Origin: Actinosynnema sp. ALI-1.44
Lineage (GTDB): Bacteria > Actinomycetota > Actinomycetes > Mycobacteriales > Pseudonocardiaceae
DNA length: 64,000 nucleotides
NCBI RefSeq assembly: GCF_001984155.1
Contig: NZ_MTQO01000043.1
Location: 1-64,000, forward strand
Direction: 5' to 3'
Position numbers and translations under genes: made by a program. The notes below the pieces were generated by a model. That model saw only the letters and a program-made list of their open reading frames with translations. It made no database searches and was not told the DNA's origin. Below are positions 49,979-57,588 of the stretch, one piece after another; position 1 is the stretch's first letter; each line of letters opens with the position of its first letter.

Positions 49979-51579
49979 GACACTCCTTGGCGGATAGCGG
50001 TTTCCACGTCCGCCACGGTCAGCCAGTCCGGGCCGAGGACCTTGGTCACCTGGGGCGCGAAGGCGGGGGACGAGCCGAGCACCTCCACCGCCGGGCCGTC
50101 CGAGACGATCTCGCCTTCGGCCATCACGATCACGCGATCAGCCACCGTGGCAACGAATTCGACGTCGTGGGTGGCGACGACGACCGCCCGTCCCTCCTCG
50201 GCGAGACCCGCGATCATCCGGCCCAGCGCGGTCTTCGCCGTGTAGTCCAGGCCGCGGGTCGGTTCGTCGAGCAGCATGATCCGTGGCGCCGCGGACAGTT
50301 GCACCGCCAGGACCAGGGCGAGGCGTTGCCCTTCCGACAGGTCCCGTGGGTGTTTCTCCGCGTCGACACCGGGAGCGAGCCGGTCGAGCAACGCGCGGCA
50401 GTGCCCGGGTTCGGCGTCGGACTCGATGTCGGCTGCCGCGCACTCGGCCGCGACCGTTTCCAGGTAGAGCAGGTCACTCGCGGTCTGCGGGACGAGGCCG
50501 ACGAGTTTGCGCGCCTTGGCGCTGGACAACTCGTGTGGATCGGCGCCGTCGACCCGCACCGTGCCTGCCTGCCGCGGTCCTGATCCCTGCAACGCCCACA
50601 ACAGCGAGGACTTCCCCGACCCGTTGCGACCCATGATCGCCATCACCTTGCCGCCGTGCAGATCCAGGTCGACGCCGCGGACGGCGACCGTCGGGCCGTA
50701 GCGCACGACCACGCCCGAACTCGTCAGCACGGGTGGTCCGGCCACCGGTTCCGTCCGCTGTGGACTTGCGGCCAGCCTCGGCCGCAGCGCTCCGGCGCGG
50801 CGGCGGGCGTCGCGCACCGACATCGGCAGCGGCTGCCAGCCCGCCAGTCGCCCGAGCTGGACGATCGGCGGCGCGATCGGGGTCAGCTCCAGCACCTCGG
50901 CCGGGGTGCCGTCGATGACCGACCCGTCGCCGGGGACGTAGATCATCCGGTCGGCGAACGGGATCACCCGTTCCATCCGGTGCTCGGCCATGACCACCGT
51001 CGTGCCGAGGTCCTGCACCAGCCGCGCCAGCGTGGCCAGCACGTCCTCCGCCGCCGTCGGGTCCAATGCCGACGTCGGCTCGTCCAGGACGAGGATTCTG
51101 GGGTGCGTGGTGAGCACCGAGCCGATCGCCACCCGTTGCTGCTGGCCGCCGGACAACGCGCGCAACGCGCGTCGGCGCAGGTCCGCGATGCCCAGCAGGT
51201 CAAGGGTTTCCTCCACCCGGCGGCGCATCACCTGTGGCGCGAGGCCGAGCTGCTCCATGCCGTACGCGAGTTCTTCCTCGACCGTGTCGGTCACGAAACC
51301 GGCGAGCGGATCCTGCCCGACCATGCCGACCAGGTGCGCGAACTCCCTCGGGGGCCGGGAACTCGTCGCGACACCGTCCACTGTGACCGAACCGGCCAGG
51401 TGCCCGCCGGTGAAGTGCGGGACGAGACCGTTGATCGTGCCGAGCAACGTGGACTTGCCCGCGCCCGTGCGCCCGGCGAGCAGCACGAGCTCGCCCTCAC
51501 CGATGGACAGGGTGATGTCCTCGAGCACCGGGTCGGTCTGGCCGTGGTACCAGAACCCGACGTGGTCCAGTTCGATCAT
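49975..51579 (-). CDS. ECF transporter fused double ATPase (EcfA-EcfA')
   Basis: 534 aa from ATG 51579, overlapping the EcfT stop by 4 bp. Two complete ABC ATPase domains: Walker A GRTGAGKST and signature LSGGQQQR with LVLDEPTSALDP in the first; Walker A GRNGSGKSS, variant signature LSEGQRLALV and MLLDEPTRGLDY in the second. The fused A-A' arrangement is common in actinobacteria. It powers the ECF importer on the cytoplasmic face. The second signature has E in place of the second G. Confidence 0.95.
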   Translation of the reverse strand: MIELDHVGFWYHGQTDPVLEDITLSIGEGELVLLAGRTGAGKSTLLGTINGLVPHFTGGHLAGSVTVDGVATSSRPPREFAHLVGMVGQDPLAGFVTDTVEEELAYGMEQLGLAPQVMRRRVEETLDLLGIADLRRRALRALSGGQQQRVAIGSVLTTHPRILVLDEPTSALDPTAAEDVLATLARLVQDLGTTVVMAEHRMERVIPFADRMIYVPGDGSVIDGTPAEVLELTPIAPPIVQLGRLAGWQPLPMSVRDARRRAGALRPRLAASPQRTEPVAGPPVLTSSGVVVRYGPTVAVRGVDLDLHGGKVMAIMGRNGSGKSSLLWALQGSGPRQAGTVRVDGADPHELSSAKARKLVGLVPQTASDLLYLETVAAECAAADIESDAEPGHCRALLDRLAPGVDAEKHPRDLSEGQRLALVLAVQLSAAPRIMLLDEPTRGLDYTAKTALGRMIAGLAEEGRAVVVATHDVEFVATVADRVIVMAEGEIVSDGPAVEVLGSSPAFAPQVTKVLGPDWLTVADVETAIRQGVS

Positions 51580-52718
51580 GCCGCCACTCGCTCCGGTTCT
51601 GTGCTCTGGGTTTCCTGTTCCGCGAACGGCGGCAGGGGAGGTGGCGTCAGGAACGACGGGAGCACGCCGAACAGCACACCGGCCAACGGCACCCACGACA
51701 ACAACGGCCACGACAGGTCGATCAGCGACGGGTTCAGGTTCGTCGGGTCCACACTGGACGACGCGAACAGCACGACGGCGACCGCGATCCCGCTCAGGGC
51801 GACGACGACCTCGGCCAGCCGCCAGCGGTCCGGCCGGTAACGGGTGCGCTTGACCCGTTTGCCCGCCAGCCGGAACCCGACCAGCGCGATCGCCACACCG
51901 GTGAACAACACCGGCCCGGCGAGGAACCGCGGCGTGGAACCGTCCAGAGTGGCGTACACGCCGACACACACCCCGAGCAGCCCGACGATCATCAACGTTC
52001 CGGTGAACAGCCTGGCCCTGGCCTCGACCCTGCCGGCCCGGCCGTAACCCCGGGAATCCATCGACGCGGCCAGCCGGAGCGACCGGTCCAGCGCGTCCTC
52101 CAGCACCGGGATGATGATCGCGTGCAGCGCGCGGAAGCGTTTGCCGCTCGCGCCGCCGCGCAGTTTGCGGGCCTGCCGCACCCGCAACACGCTTTCGGCC
52201 AGCTGCGGGAAAACCGACAACGCCACGATCACAGCCGTCCCGACCTCGTACAGCGCCGGTGGCATGGCCTTGAGCAGCCGCTTCGGGTTGGCCAACGCGT
52301 TCGCCGCGCCGAGGCAGATGACCATGGTGGCCAGCCGGAGGCCGTCGTACAGGCCACCGAGCAACGACTCCGCCGACACGTCACCGAACAGCCGGATGCC
52401 CGCCGCCCACGCGGGCAGCGGGATCTCCGGCAGGCTCAGCACGATCGTCGACCCCTCCGCGCCGCCGAACACGATCCGGAAGAACACCCGGACGGCGATG
52501 ATGACCAGGCCGAGGTAGAGGTAGATCCGGAACGCCAGCGCCCACGGCGCGTCCGTCCGGCGTGAGACGACCACATAGCAGGCCACCGCGACGATCGTCA
52601 GCAGCAGCCACGGGTTGGTCGTCCGGCTCGCGGCCACCGCGAGGCCGAGCGCCCAAACCCACCACGCCGCCGGATGCAGGTCACGAGGCAGGAGGTACGT
52701 GGCGAACACACCACGCAT
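51576..52718 (-). CDS. ecfT: ECF transporter transmembrane T component
   Basis: 380 aa, ATG immediately after the upstream stop (no gap). Five or more membrane helices, with the two coupling motifs that contact the ATPases: RQARKLRGG and SMDSRGYGR, both A-R-G-type. A C-terminal soluble tail is Pro-rich. It links the ATPases to the S component. Confidence 0.94.
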   Translation of the reverse strand: MRGVFATYLLPRDLHPAAWWVWALGLAVAASRTTNPWLLLTIVAVACYVVVSRRTDAPWALAFRIYLYLGLVIIAVRVFFRIVFGGAEGSTIVLSLPEIPLPAWAAGIRLFGDVSAESLLGGLYDGLRLATMVICLGAANALANPKRLLKAMPPALYEVGTAVIVALSVFPQLAESVLRVRQARKLRGGASGKRFRALHAIIIPVLEDALDRSLRLAASMDSRGYGRAGRVEARARLFTGTLMIVGLLGVCVGVYATLDGSTPRFLAGPVLFTGVAIALVGFRLAGKRVKRTRYRPDRWRLAEVVVALSGIAVAVVLFASSSVDPTNLNPSLIDLSWPLLSWVPLAGVLFGVLPSFLTPPPLPPFAEQETQSTEPERVAA

Positions 52719-53768
52719 CTACGCCTCCCGTGCGCGTTTCCGGCGCCGTGCGGTCAACCACGCCGCTGCCGCGAGGATCACGACCGCTCCCGCGGCCACC
52801 CACGGCGCCCAGTCGCTGGCACCGGACTGGTCCTTGAGCACCTCGTTGACGTCGGGGGCGTTCTCGCCGCCGGTGAACGCGACGTTGCGGGACGGGTCGT
52901 CGGCGACGGAACTGGGCCGTGGCTTGGGCGGCGGCAACGCGCTGCCCGGCGGTGCGCCCGGACCGCCTGTGCCCGAAGTACCTGGTGTGCCGTTCGGAGC
53001 TGAGCCCTGACCACCGGCGTCACCGCCTGTCGAACCGCTTGTCGAACCGCCCGTGCCACCACCTTGGCCGCCGCCGGTACCGCCTGGGGAACCGCCGCCC
53101 TGGCCACCGGCGGGGTTCTGCCCGCCCTGGCCCGGGTTCTGGCCGCCTTGGCCCTGGTCGGGTGCTTTGGCGTTCGGGTCGTTGCTGGACGGCTTGGGCT
53201 CCTCCTTCGCCGTACACGCCTCGTTGGCGGTCCCTGGCCGGACCGCGGCGATCCGCGGTTTCGGGTTGGTGTCGGCCGTCGCGTTCAGCGAGAACGACCA
53301 GCCTTCGAAACCGCCCTGGATGAAGTCGCGGTTCTTCACGCCCCACTGGCTGTAGCGCCACGCGCAGTTGTTCCCCGCGTGCCAGTACGACCAGTACGCC
53401 GCCGCGGGCGGTGTGTTGACACACGCCTCGCGGTAGGGGCCTTGGCCGTTGATCGGAATCTGCTCCGCGGCGGACGGCCGGTTCTCGACCCGGCAGATGA
53501 ACGCCTCGCCCCACCGGGCGACACCCGCGATCTGGAAACCGGCGCCCTTCAACGCGTCGAGTCCGGTTCCCTGGGCGCCCTGGGGATTGCACCGCACGAT
53601 GGTCGTGCCGCCGAGCTGCTGGAAGTCGACGACCACCGTGACGCCGGTCCCGGACGTGCAGTAGCCCGGGTACCCCTTGCTCTGGTCGACCGCGCTGGCC
53701 GTGAACGGAATCGGCGCGAAGGCGGCCACCAGAGCGGTGACCGCCACCGCACGCGTCAGTTTCCTCAT
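52719..53768 (-). CDS. SCO2322-like secreted protein with Gly-rich linker and C-terminal membrane anchor
   Basis: 349 aa. A signal peptide (AVAVTALVAAFAPIPFTAS) is followed by a domain of about 150 residues also found in the next gene upstream: GVTVVVDFQQLGG, RCNPQGAQGTGLDALKGAGF, CRVENRPSA, NTPPAAAYWSYWHAG, WRYSQWGVKNRDFIQGGFEG, WSFSLNA. Then come a long Gly/Ser/Gln-rich linker and a C-terminal helix with RRRKR tail (about residues 320-345). The YWxYWHA and GGFEGW motifs are reminiscent of the small transcobalamin-like (DUF4430) beta domain, but the relation needs structural proof. It is coupled to the preceding paralogue by a 4-bp overlap. Confidence 0.88.
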   Translation of the reverse strand: MRKLTRAVAVTALVAAFAPIPFTASAVDQSKGYPGYCTSGTGVTVVVDFQQLGGTTIVRCNPQGAQGTGLDALKGAGFQIAGVARWGEAFICRVENRPSAAEQIPINGQGPYREACVNTPPAAAYWSYWHAGNNCAWRYSQWGVKNRDFIQGGFEGWSFSLNATADTNPKPRIAAVRPGTANEACTAKEEPKPSSNDPNAKAPDQGQGGQNPGQGGQNPAGGQGGGSPGGTGGGQGGGTGGSTSGSTGGDAGGQGSAPNGTPGTSGTGGPGAPPGSALPPPKPRPSSVADDPSRNVAFTGGENAPDVNEVLKDQSGASDWAPWVAAGAVVILAAAAWLTARRRKRAREA

Positions 53769-54628
53769 TGGACAGTCAACGCCGCTGTCGAGTACACCGT
53801 CCCACCCGTCCCGGTTGCTTTGATGGTGTACGTGTAAGTGCCGACCGCGGTCGGGGTGATCGGCTGCGTCCCGCCAGGGGCCGTGAGCGAACCGGACCAC
53901 GAGCCGCCGCCGGAAGCGGGCGACACCGCGTGCGCTGTCACCGTTGTCGCATTGGTCGACGACCACGTCAGGTTCGTGCTCTGGCCGAGCGTGATCTTGC
54001 GGTCCAGGTCGTCGACCGAGAGGCTCACGGTCGGGTTGTTCGGGCCGACCGCCGGGTTGGTCGGCGTCACGCCGGGCGGCGGGTTGGTCGTCGCGGTCTT
54101 GTTCAGCGAGAACGACCAGCCTTCGAAGCCTCCGGGGACCACGTTGCGGTTCAACGCTCCGAAGCTGCTGTAGGTCCATGTGCTGCCCGAGCCGTCCGCG
54201 TGCCAATAACCCCAGTACGCGTCCGCGGGCGGGGTGTTCAGACACCCCTCCTTGTACGTCGGGTTGGACGTACGCGGGATGGTCTCGGTCGACGACGGCC
54301 GGTTCTCCAGGCGGCACACGAAGCCCAGGCCCCAGCGGACGGTGCCCTGGACGGCGATCCCGGCGTCCTGCAGCGCCTTGATGCCGGTCCGGTCCGTGCC
54401 GGGGTTGGCGTTGGGCGAGCAGCGGGTGATGGTCGGCGCGGCCACACCGCCGTTGCCGTCCAGCTCCTGGAAGTCGACGACGACCGTGACACCGGTCAAC
54501 GCGTCCGCTCCGGTGCAGATCCCGGCGTAGCCCTTGGCCGGGTCGACGGCACTCGCCGGGGTGGCCGCCGCCACAGCGGTTCCCGCCAGCAAGGCCAGGC
54601 CTGACAGCAGGGTCAGTGTCCTTCTCAT
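53765..54628 (-). CDS. SCO2322-like secreted protein with Ig-like C-terminus
   Basis: 287 aa with a signal peptide (TLLSGLALLAGTAVAAATPAS). The same domain as the downstream paralogue occupies residues about 28-190 (GVTVVVDFQELDGN, NTPPADAYWGYWHADG, WTYSSFGALNRN, GGFEGWSFSLNK). Residues 195-287 are an Ig/PKD-like beta-sandwich (LSVDDLDRKITLGQSTNLTW). Unlike the paralogue it has no membrane anchor, so it is released or bound to the other proteins. Its ATG overlaps the toroid-gene stop by one base (TGATG). Confidence 0.88.
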   Translation of the reverse strand: MRRTLTLLSGLALLAGTAVAAATPASAVDPAKGYAGICTGADALTGVTVVVDFQELDGNGGVAAPTITRCSPNANPGTDRTGIKALQDAGIAVQGTVRWGLGFVCRLENRPSSTETIPRTSNPTYKEGCLNTPPADAYWGYWHADGSGSTWTYSSFGALNRNVVPGGFEGWSFSLNKTATTNPPPGVTPTNPAVGPNNPTVSLSVDDLDRKITLGQSTNLTWSSTNATTVTAHAVSPASGGGSWSGSLTAPGGTQPITPTAVGTYTYTIKATGTGGTVYSTAALTVQ

Positions 54629-57282
54629 CAGCTACGCGTCCCCTCGATCGGTGTTTTTCGGTTGATGTAGCGGTATGTGCCGTAACCGGCGGCGGCCAGC
54701 AACAGGATCCCCAGGCCGATCAGGCCGCCGATGGTCCAGTCGGGCAGCTTCCTGTGCGTGGCCGCGACGTTGGTCGCGGGTTTGACCTCGCCGATGGGCA
54801 GCCGGGCAGCGGGGGTGACGGGCGAGTCCGTCGCGTTCATCCACGACTTGCCCGCGACACCCTGCGCACTGGCCACACTGGCGACCAGGTCGCTCTGCTC
54901 CGCGCCGAGCCTCGGCAGGCCGCCGTCGGAGAGCAGTTTGGCCCGCAGCGCCTCGGCGGTGTCCCGCACGTCAAGGCCGACGGCATCCCGCGCGCCCGTG
55001 ACGGCGGAGGTGACCGCGATGTCCTCGGACGTGCCTGCCAGCGCATCGACCGCCTTGACCAGCGCGTTGGCCCGATCCGACGACCAGTCACGCGGCGCGC
55101 CCTCGCTCGGCGCGTCACCGCGCTTGCGGCCGTTGAGGGCCTCGACCGCAGCGGCGGTCGCGACCAGGTCACCGGTGTCGCACTGCTCGGTCTTCAAGCT
55201 GGCTGGGAACGTGCCGTCGGTGCACTGGCGCTTGATCAGCAGTGTCAGCCCCGCCGAGGACTGTTCGTCGTCGGCCGCGGTCGCCAGAACGGCCCACGCG
55301 TGCCTGCGCACGGAGTTGTCCGAGTCGGCGAACTCACCCCGATCGGCGAACTTGCCGTCCTCGGTTCGGGTGCTCGCCAGGTCGGTCCGCAACTGGTCCA
55401 CGGTCGCGTCGAGGTCGCTCGCCGAATCGTCACCGCGCCGCACGAAGCCCGCGACGACGCGGAGTTTCGCCAGCGGCTCGGCGTAGACGGCCGAGTCCTT
55501 CTCGTAGGCGGAGCCGTGGGCGTATGCCCTGACGGAATCCTGGCGCAGCAGGAACTTCGACACCCGCTCGGCCACCTCAGGCTGTTCGCCCAGCACGCGC
55601 AGGGCGAGGACGAGGTCGGCGGTGGCGTCGTAGTCCACGAACGTCTCGTTGTTCTCGGTGACTTCGACGTGGTCCCCGTTGACAAGTCGTTGGCTCAGGT
55701 ATTCGCCGAGCCGTCCTGCCGGTGACGTTGCGGGGCCGGGTTGCTGTGGGCTCGCCACCGGAGGCGGTGTCACCACAGTGGGGGTCGTGCTCGACGCGGT
55801 GCCCCTCGACGACAGGGCGGCGCGCCGGGGTTTCGGCTTCGGAATCGGCTTGGCGGTCTTCGGCTTGGCCTGCTGTGTCGCCGCAGGTGGGGGAGTCGCG
55901 GCAGGGGTGGGTGGCTGCTGAGTCGTCGTGCCGTCCACGGCCGGTCGTGACACGGAGGTCGTGGTGGTGGCGGCGCTGCTCGACGTCGTCGACGAGGTGG
56001 TCGTCGAGCTCGTGGTTGTCGGGCCACCTGTTGTTGTTGTTGTTGTTGTTGTGGGCGGCTCGGGGATCTTGCGTTTGGTCAGGTCGTGGAAGCCGACTCC
56101 GGACAGCGCCAGCGAGGCCTGTGCACCGGCCCGGACCCACTTGTCCAGCGCGCCGCGGCCCTCGGCCTTGGCTTTCTCGTACTGTTCCGGCGTGTAGTGG
56201 ATCGCGCCGATCTCCGCGCCGATCGCCGTGTTCGCGTCGGCCGGTTTCACCTGAGCCGACTTGATGAACGCCACGCCCTTGGCGACCTCGGTCTCCGCAC
56301 CGCCCACGTCGGTGAGAGCCTGCACGATCAGCCCTGTGCTGTTGGTGTTCGCGTCCTCGGTTCCGACGCCGCCACCCCAGCCGCCATCGGGCTTCTGGTT
56401 GGCCTTCAGCCAGCCGACTGCTCTGGCGATCGGCTCGTCCAATCCCGCTGCGCCTGCCTTGCGCGCGGCCAGCAGTGCCGACAGGCCCATCCCGGTCGAG
56501 TCCCCGTCCGTCGGCGACAGGCCGGAAGGCTTGCCCTCGTCGCACGTGGAGACCTTGTGCTTGGCGGAGTTGACGTGGTCGCCGGTCTCAGTGGTGGGGA
56601 TGTACTTGTAGAAGATCCGGAAGTACCCCTCCGAGCACTGCTGCGTCAGCAGCCTGCCCAGCGCCAGGTGGTCGACCTCGTCGACACCCGCCAGACCGAT
56701 GACTCCCAGCGCCTGGCCGAACGTGTTGGCCTCGTTGCTGATGAACTCCGCGAGCGCGGGGTCCTTGGAGTAGTCGCTGACCCGGCCCTTGTCCGGGCCG
56801 GACCGCATGATCGCCGCCTTGGTCTCGGCGACGAGGTCGTAACCGTCGAAGTCGCGGGGATTGCGGCCGGAAACCTGGGCCGCGACCAGCGTTTTCGCCA
56901 CGGCGCCACCGGTGATGACCTTCTCGAACCTCGGGCCGAGTTCCGGATCCTCCGGGTTCTCCATCAGCCCGCGCCAGGTGAAGTAGTCGGTGGCGTACCC
57001 GTCGTCGTCCAGGTACTTGACGATCGGTGCCGCGAGGTGGCCGTCGCCGGACGCGTACGTGGCCAGCAGCACGTCGATCATCAGTCCGTGGTCGGGCAGT
57101 TTGGCGCCCATCGGGTTGTCCAGCGTGCCGTCCGGCTTGAGCTGCTTGGCCAGCCACAGTGAGTTGGCGTGGGCCGCGGGGTGGTCCCGCTCGGCAGCGG
57201 CGGTTCCGACGACGACCCCGGCGAAGGCGACGGACAACAGCGCGGCGATGGCGGCGAACTGGCGGTGACGCGACCGGCGCAC
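54628..57282 (-). CDS. Secreted double alpha/alpha-toroid protein, transcobalamin-like, membrane-anchored
   Basis: 884 aa from GTG 57282, preceded by AAGGAG at ideal spacing. Signal peptide AAIAALLSVAFAGVVVG; first alpha/alpha-toroid (about 35-420) with NANT-like repeats, GGWGGGVGTEDANTNSTGLI and a Cys pair (QQCSEGYF, STCDEGK); a Thr/Ser/Pro linker (about 425-540, a TTTTTT tract); second toroid (about 545-815) with a matching Cys pair (KRQCTDGTF, EQCDTGD); a C-terminal helix GGLIGLGILLLAAAGYG and basic tail. Domain databases would call it prenyltransferase/squalene cyclase-like, but no DxDD or catalytic Asp is seen. The toroid is also the alpha domain of transcobalamin and intrinsic factor. 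It is the first gene after the cobalamin riboswitch. Confidence 0.9.
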   Translation of the reverse strand: MRRSRHRQFAAIAALLSVAFAGVVVGTAAAERDHPAAHANSLWLAKQLKPDGTLDNPMGAKLPDHGLMIDVLLATYASGDGHLAAPIVKYLDDDGYATDYFTWRGLMENPEDPELGPRFEKVITGGAVAKTLVAAQVSGRNPRDFDGYDLVAETKAAIMRSGPDKGRVSDYSKDPALAEFISNEANTFGQALGVIGLAGVDEVDHLALGRLLTQQCSEGYFRIFYKYIPTTETGDHVNSAKHKVSTCDEGKPSGLSPTDGDSTGMGLSALLAARKAGAAGLDEPIARAVGWLKANQKPDGGWGGGVGTEDANTNSTGLIVQALTDVGGAETEVAKGVAFIKSAQVKPADANTAIGAEIGAIHYTPEQYEKAKAEGRGALDKWVRAGAQASLALSGVGFHDLTKRKIPEPPTTTTTTTTGGPTTTSSTTTSSTTSSSAATTTTSVSRPAVDGTTTQQPPTPAATPPPAATQQAKPKTAKPIPKPKPRRAALSSRGTASSTTPTVVTPPPVASPQQPGPATSPAGRLGEYLSQRLVNGDHVEVTENNETFVDYDATADLVLALRVLGEQPEVAERVSKFLLRQDSVRAYAHGSAYEKDSAVYAEPLAKLRVVAGFVRRGDDSASDLDATVDQLRTDLASTRTEDGKFADRGEFADSDNSVRRHAWAVLATAADDEQSSAGLTLLIKRQCTDGTFPASLKTEQCDTGDLVATAAAVEALNGRKRGDAPSEGAPRDWSSDRANALVKAVDALAGTSEDIAVTSAVTGARDAVGLDVRDTAEALRAKLLSDGGLPRLGAEQSDLVASVASAQGVAGKSWMNATDSPVTPAARLPIGEVKPATNVAATHRKLPDWTIGGLIGLGILLLAAAGYGTYRYINRKTPIEGTRS

Positions 57283-57364
57283 TCTCTTCTCCTTCGGTAC
57301 GGGGAGGAGAGATCGACCTGGCATCGAGCGTCACCCCCTGCTTCACGCGACAGTGGTTGTGGAC

Positions 57365-57490
57365 GAACCGGCCCGGACGGCGACCCGACTTGTCACCTCA
57401 CGGCGACCCACGGTTGCGCGACAGTGCCGGACTTCGACCGGCTTCCCCGTCACAGGCGGTTGGCTATGGAGTTGTTGGGCACAAACGATT
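57365..57490 (-). promoter_or_regulatory. Cobalamin (adenosylcobalamin-class) riboswitch
   Basis: Read on the minus strand, the leader contains GGGGAAGCCGGTCGAAGTCC, then GGC-ACTGTCGCGCAACCGT, and the B12 box AAGTCGGGTCGCCGTCC, the three conserved blocks of the RF00174 aptamer in the right order and spacing. GCCGG/CCGGC forms the central hairpin. It ends about 85 bp before the toroid-protein start, leaving room for an expression platform. A TAGAGT -10-like hexamer lies at 57498-57493. It is expected to repress the six-gene operon when cobalamin is plentiful. Confidence 0.9.
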
Positions 57491-57522
57491 CGACTCTAAC
57501 ACCCGGTAGCCGCCCGGTGTAC

Positions 57523-57555
57523 CGCTTGAGGGTCGGCAGTACCGGCCCTCAAGCG
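57523..57555. terminator. Hairpin between the lectin-like gene and the riboswitch operon
   Basis: CGCTTGAGGGTCGG-CAGTA-CCGGCCCTCAAGCG: 14-bp arms with one mismatch, 34 bp beyond the stop of the ricin/LGFP gene and just upstream of the riboswitch promoter. A second dyad CTGATCCC-GTTC-GGGGTCAG (57573-57592) overlaps that stop codon. Confidence 0.75.
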
Positions 57556-57588
57556 ACCTTGATCACCCTCTCCTGATCCCGTTCGGGG

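Noticed and set aside
54628-57282. Calling the toroid protein a squalene/hopene cyclase or prenyltransferase
   Set aside because: The fold matches but no DxDD or other catalytic motif is visible, the protein is secreted and anchored, and the operon is under a B12 riboswitch.
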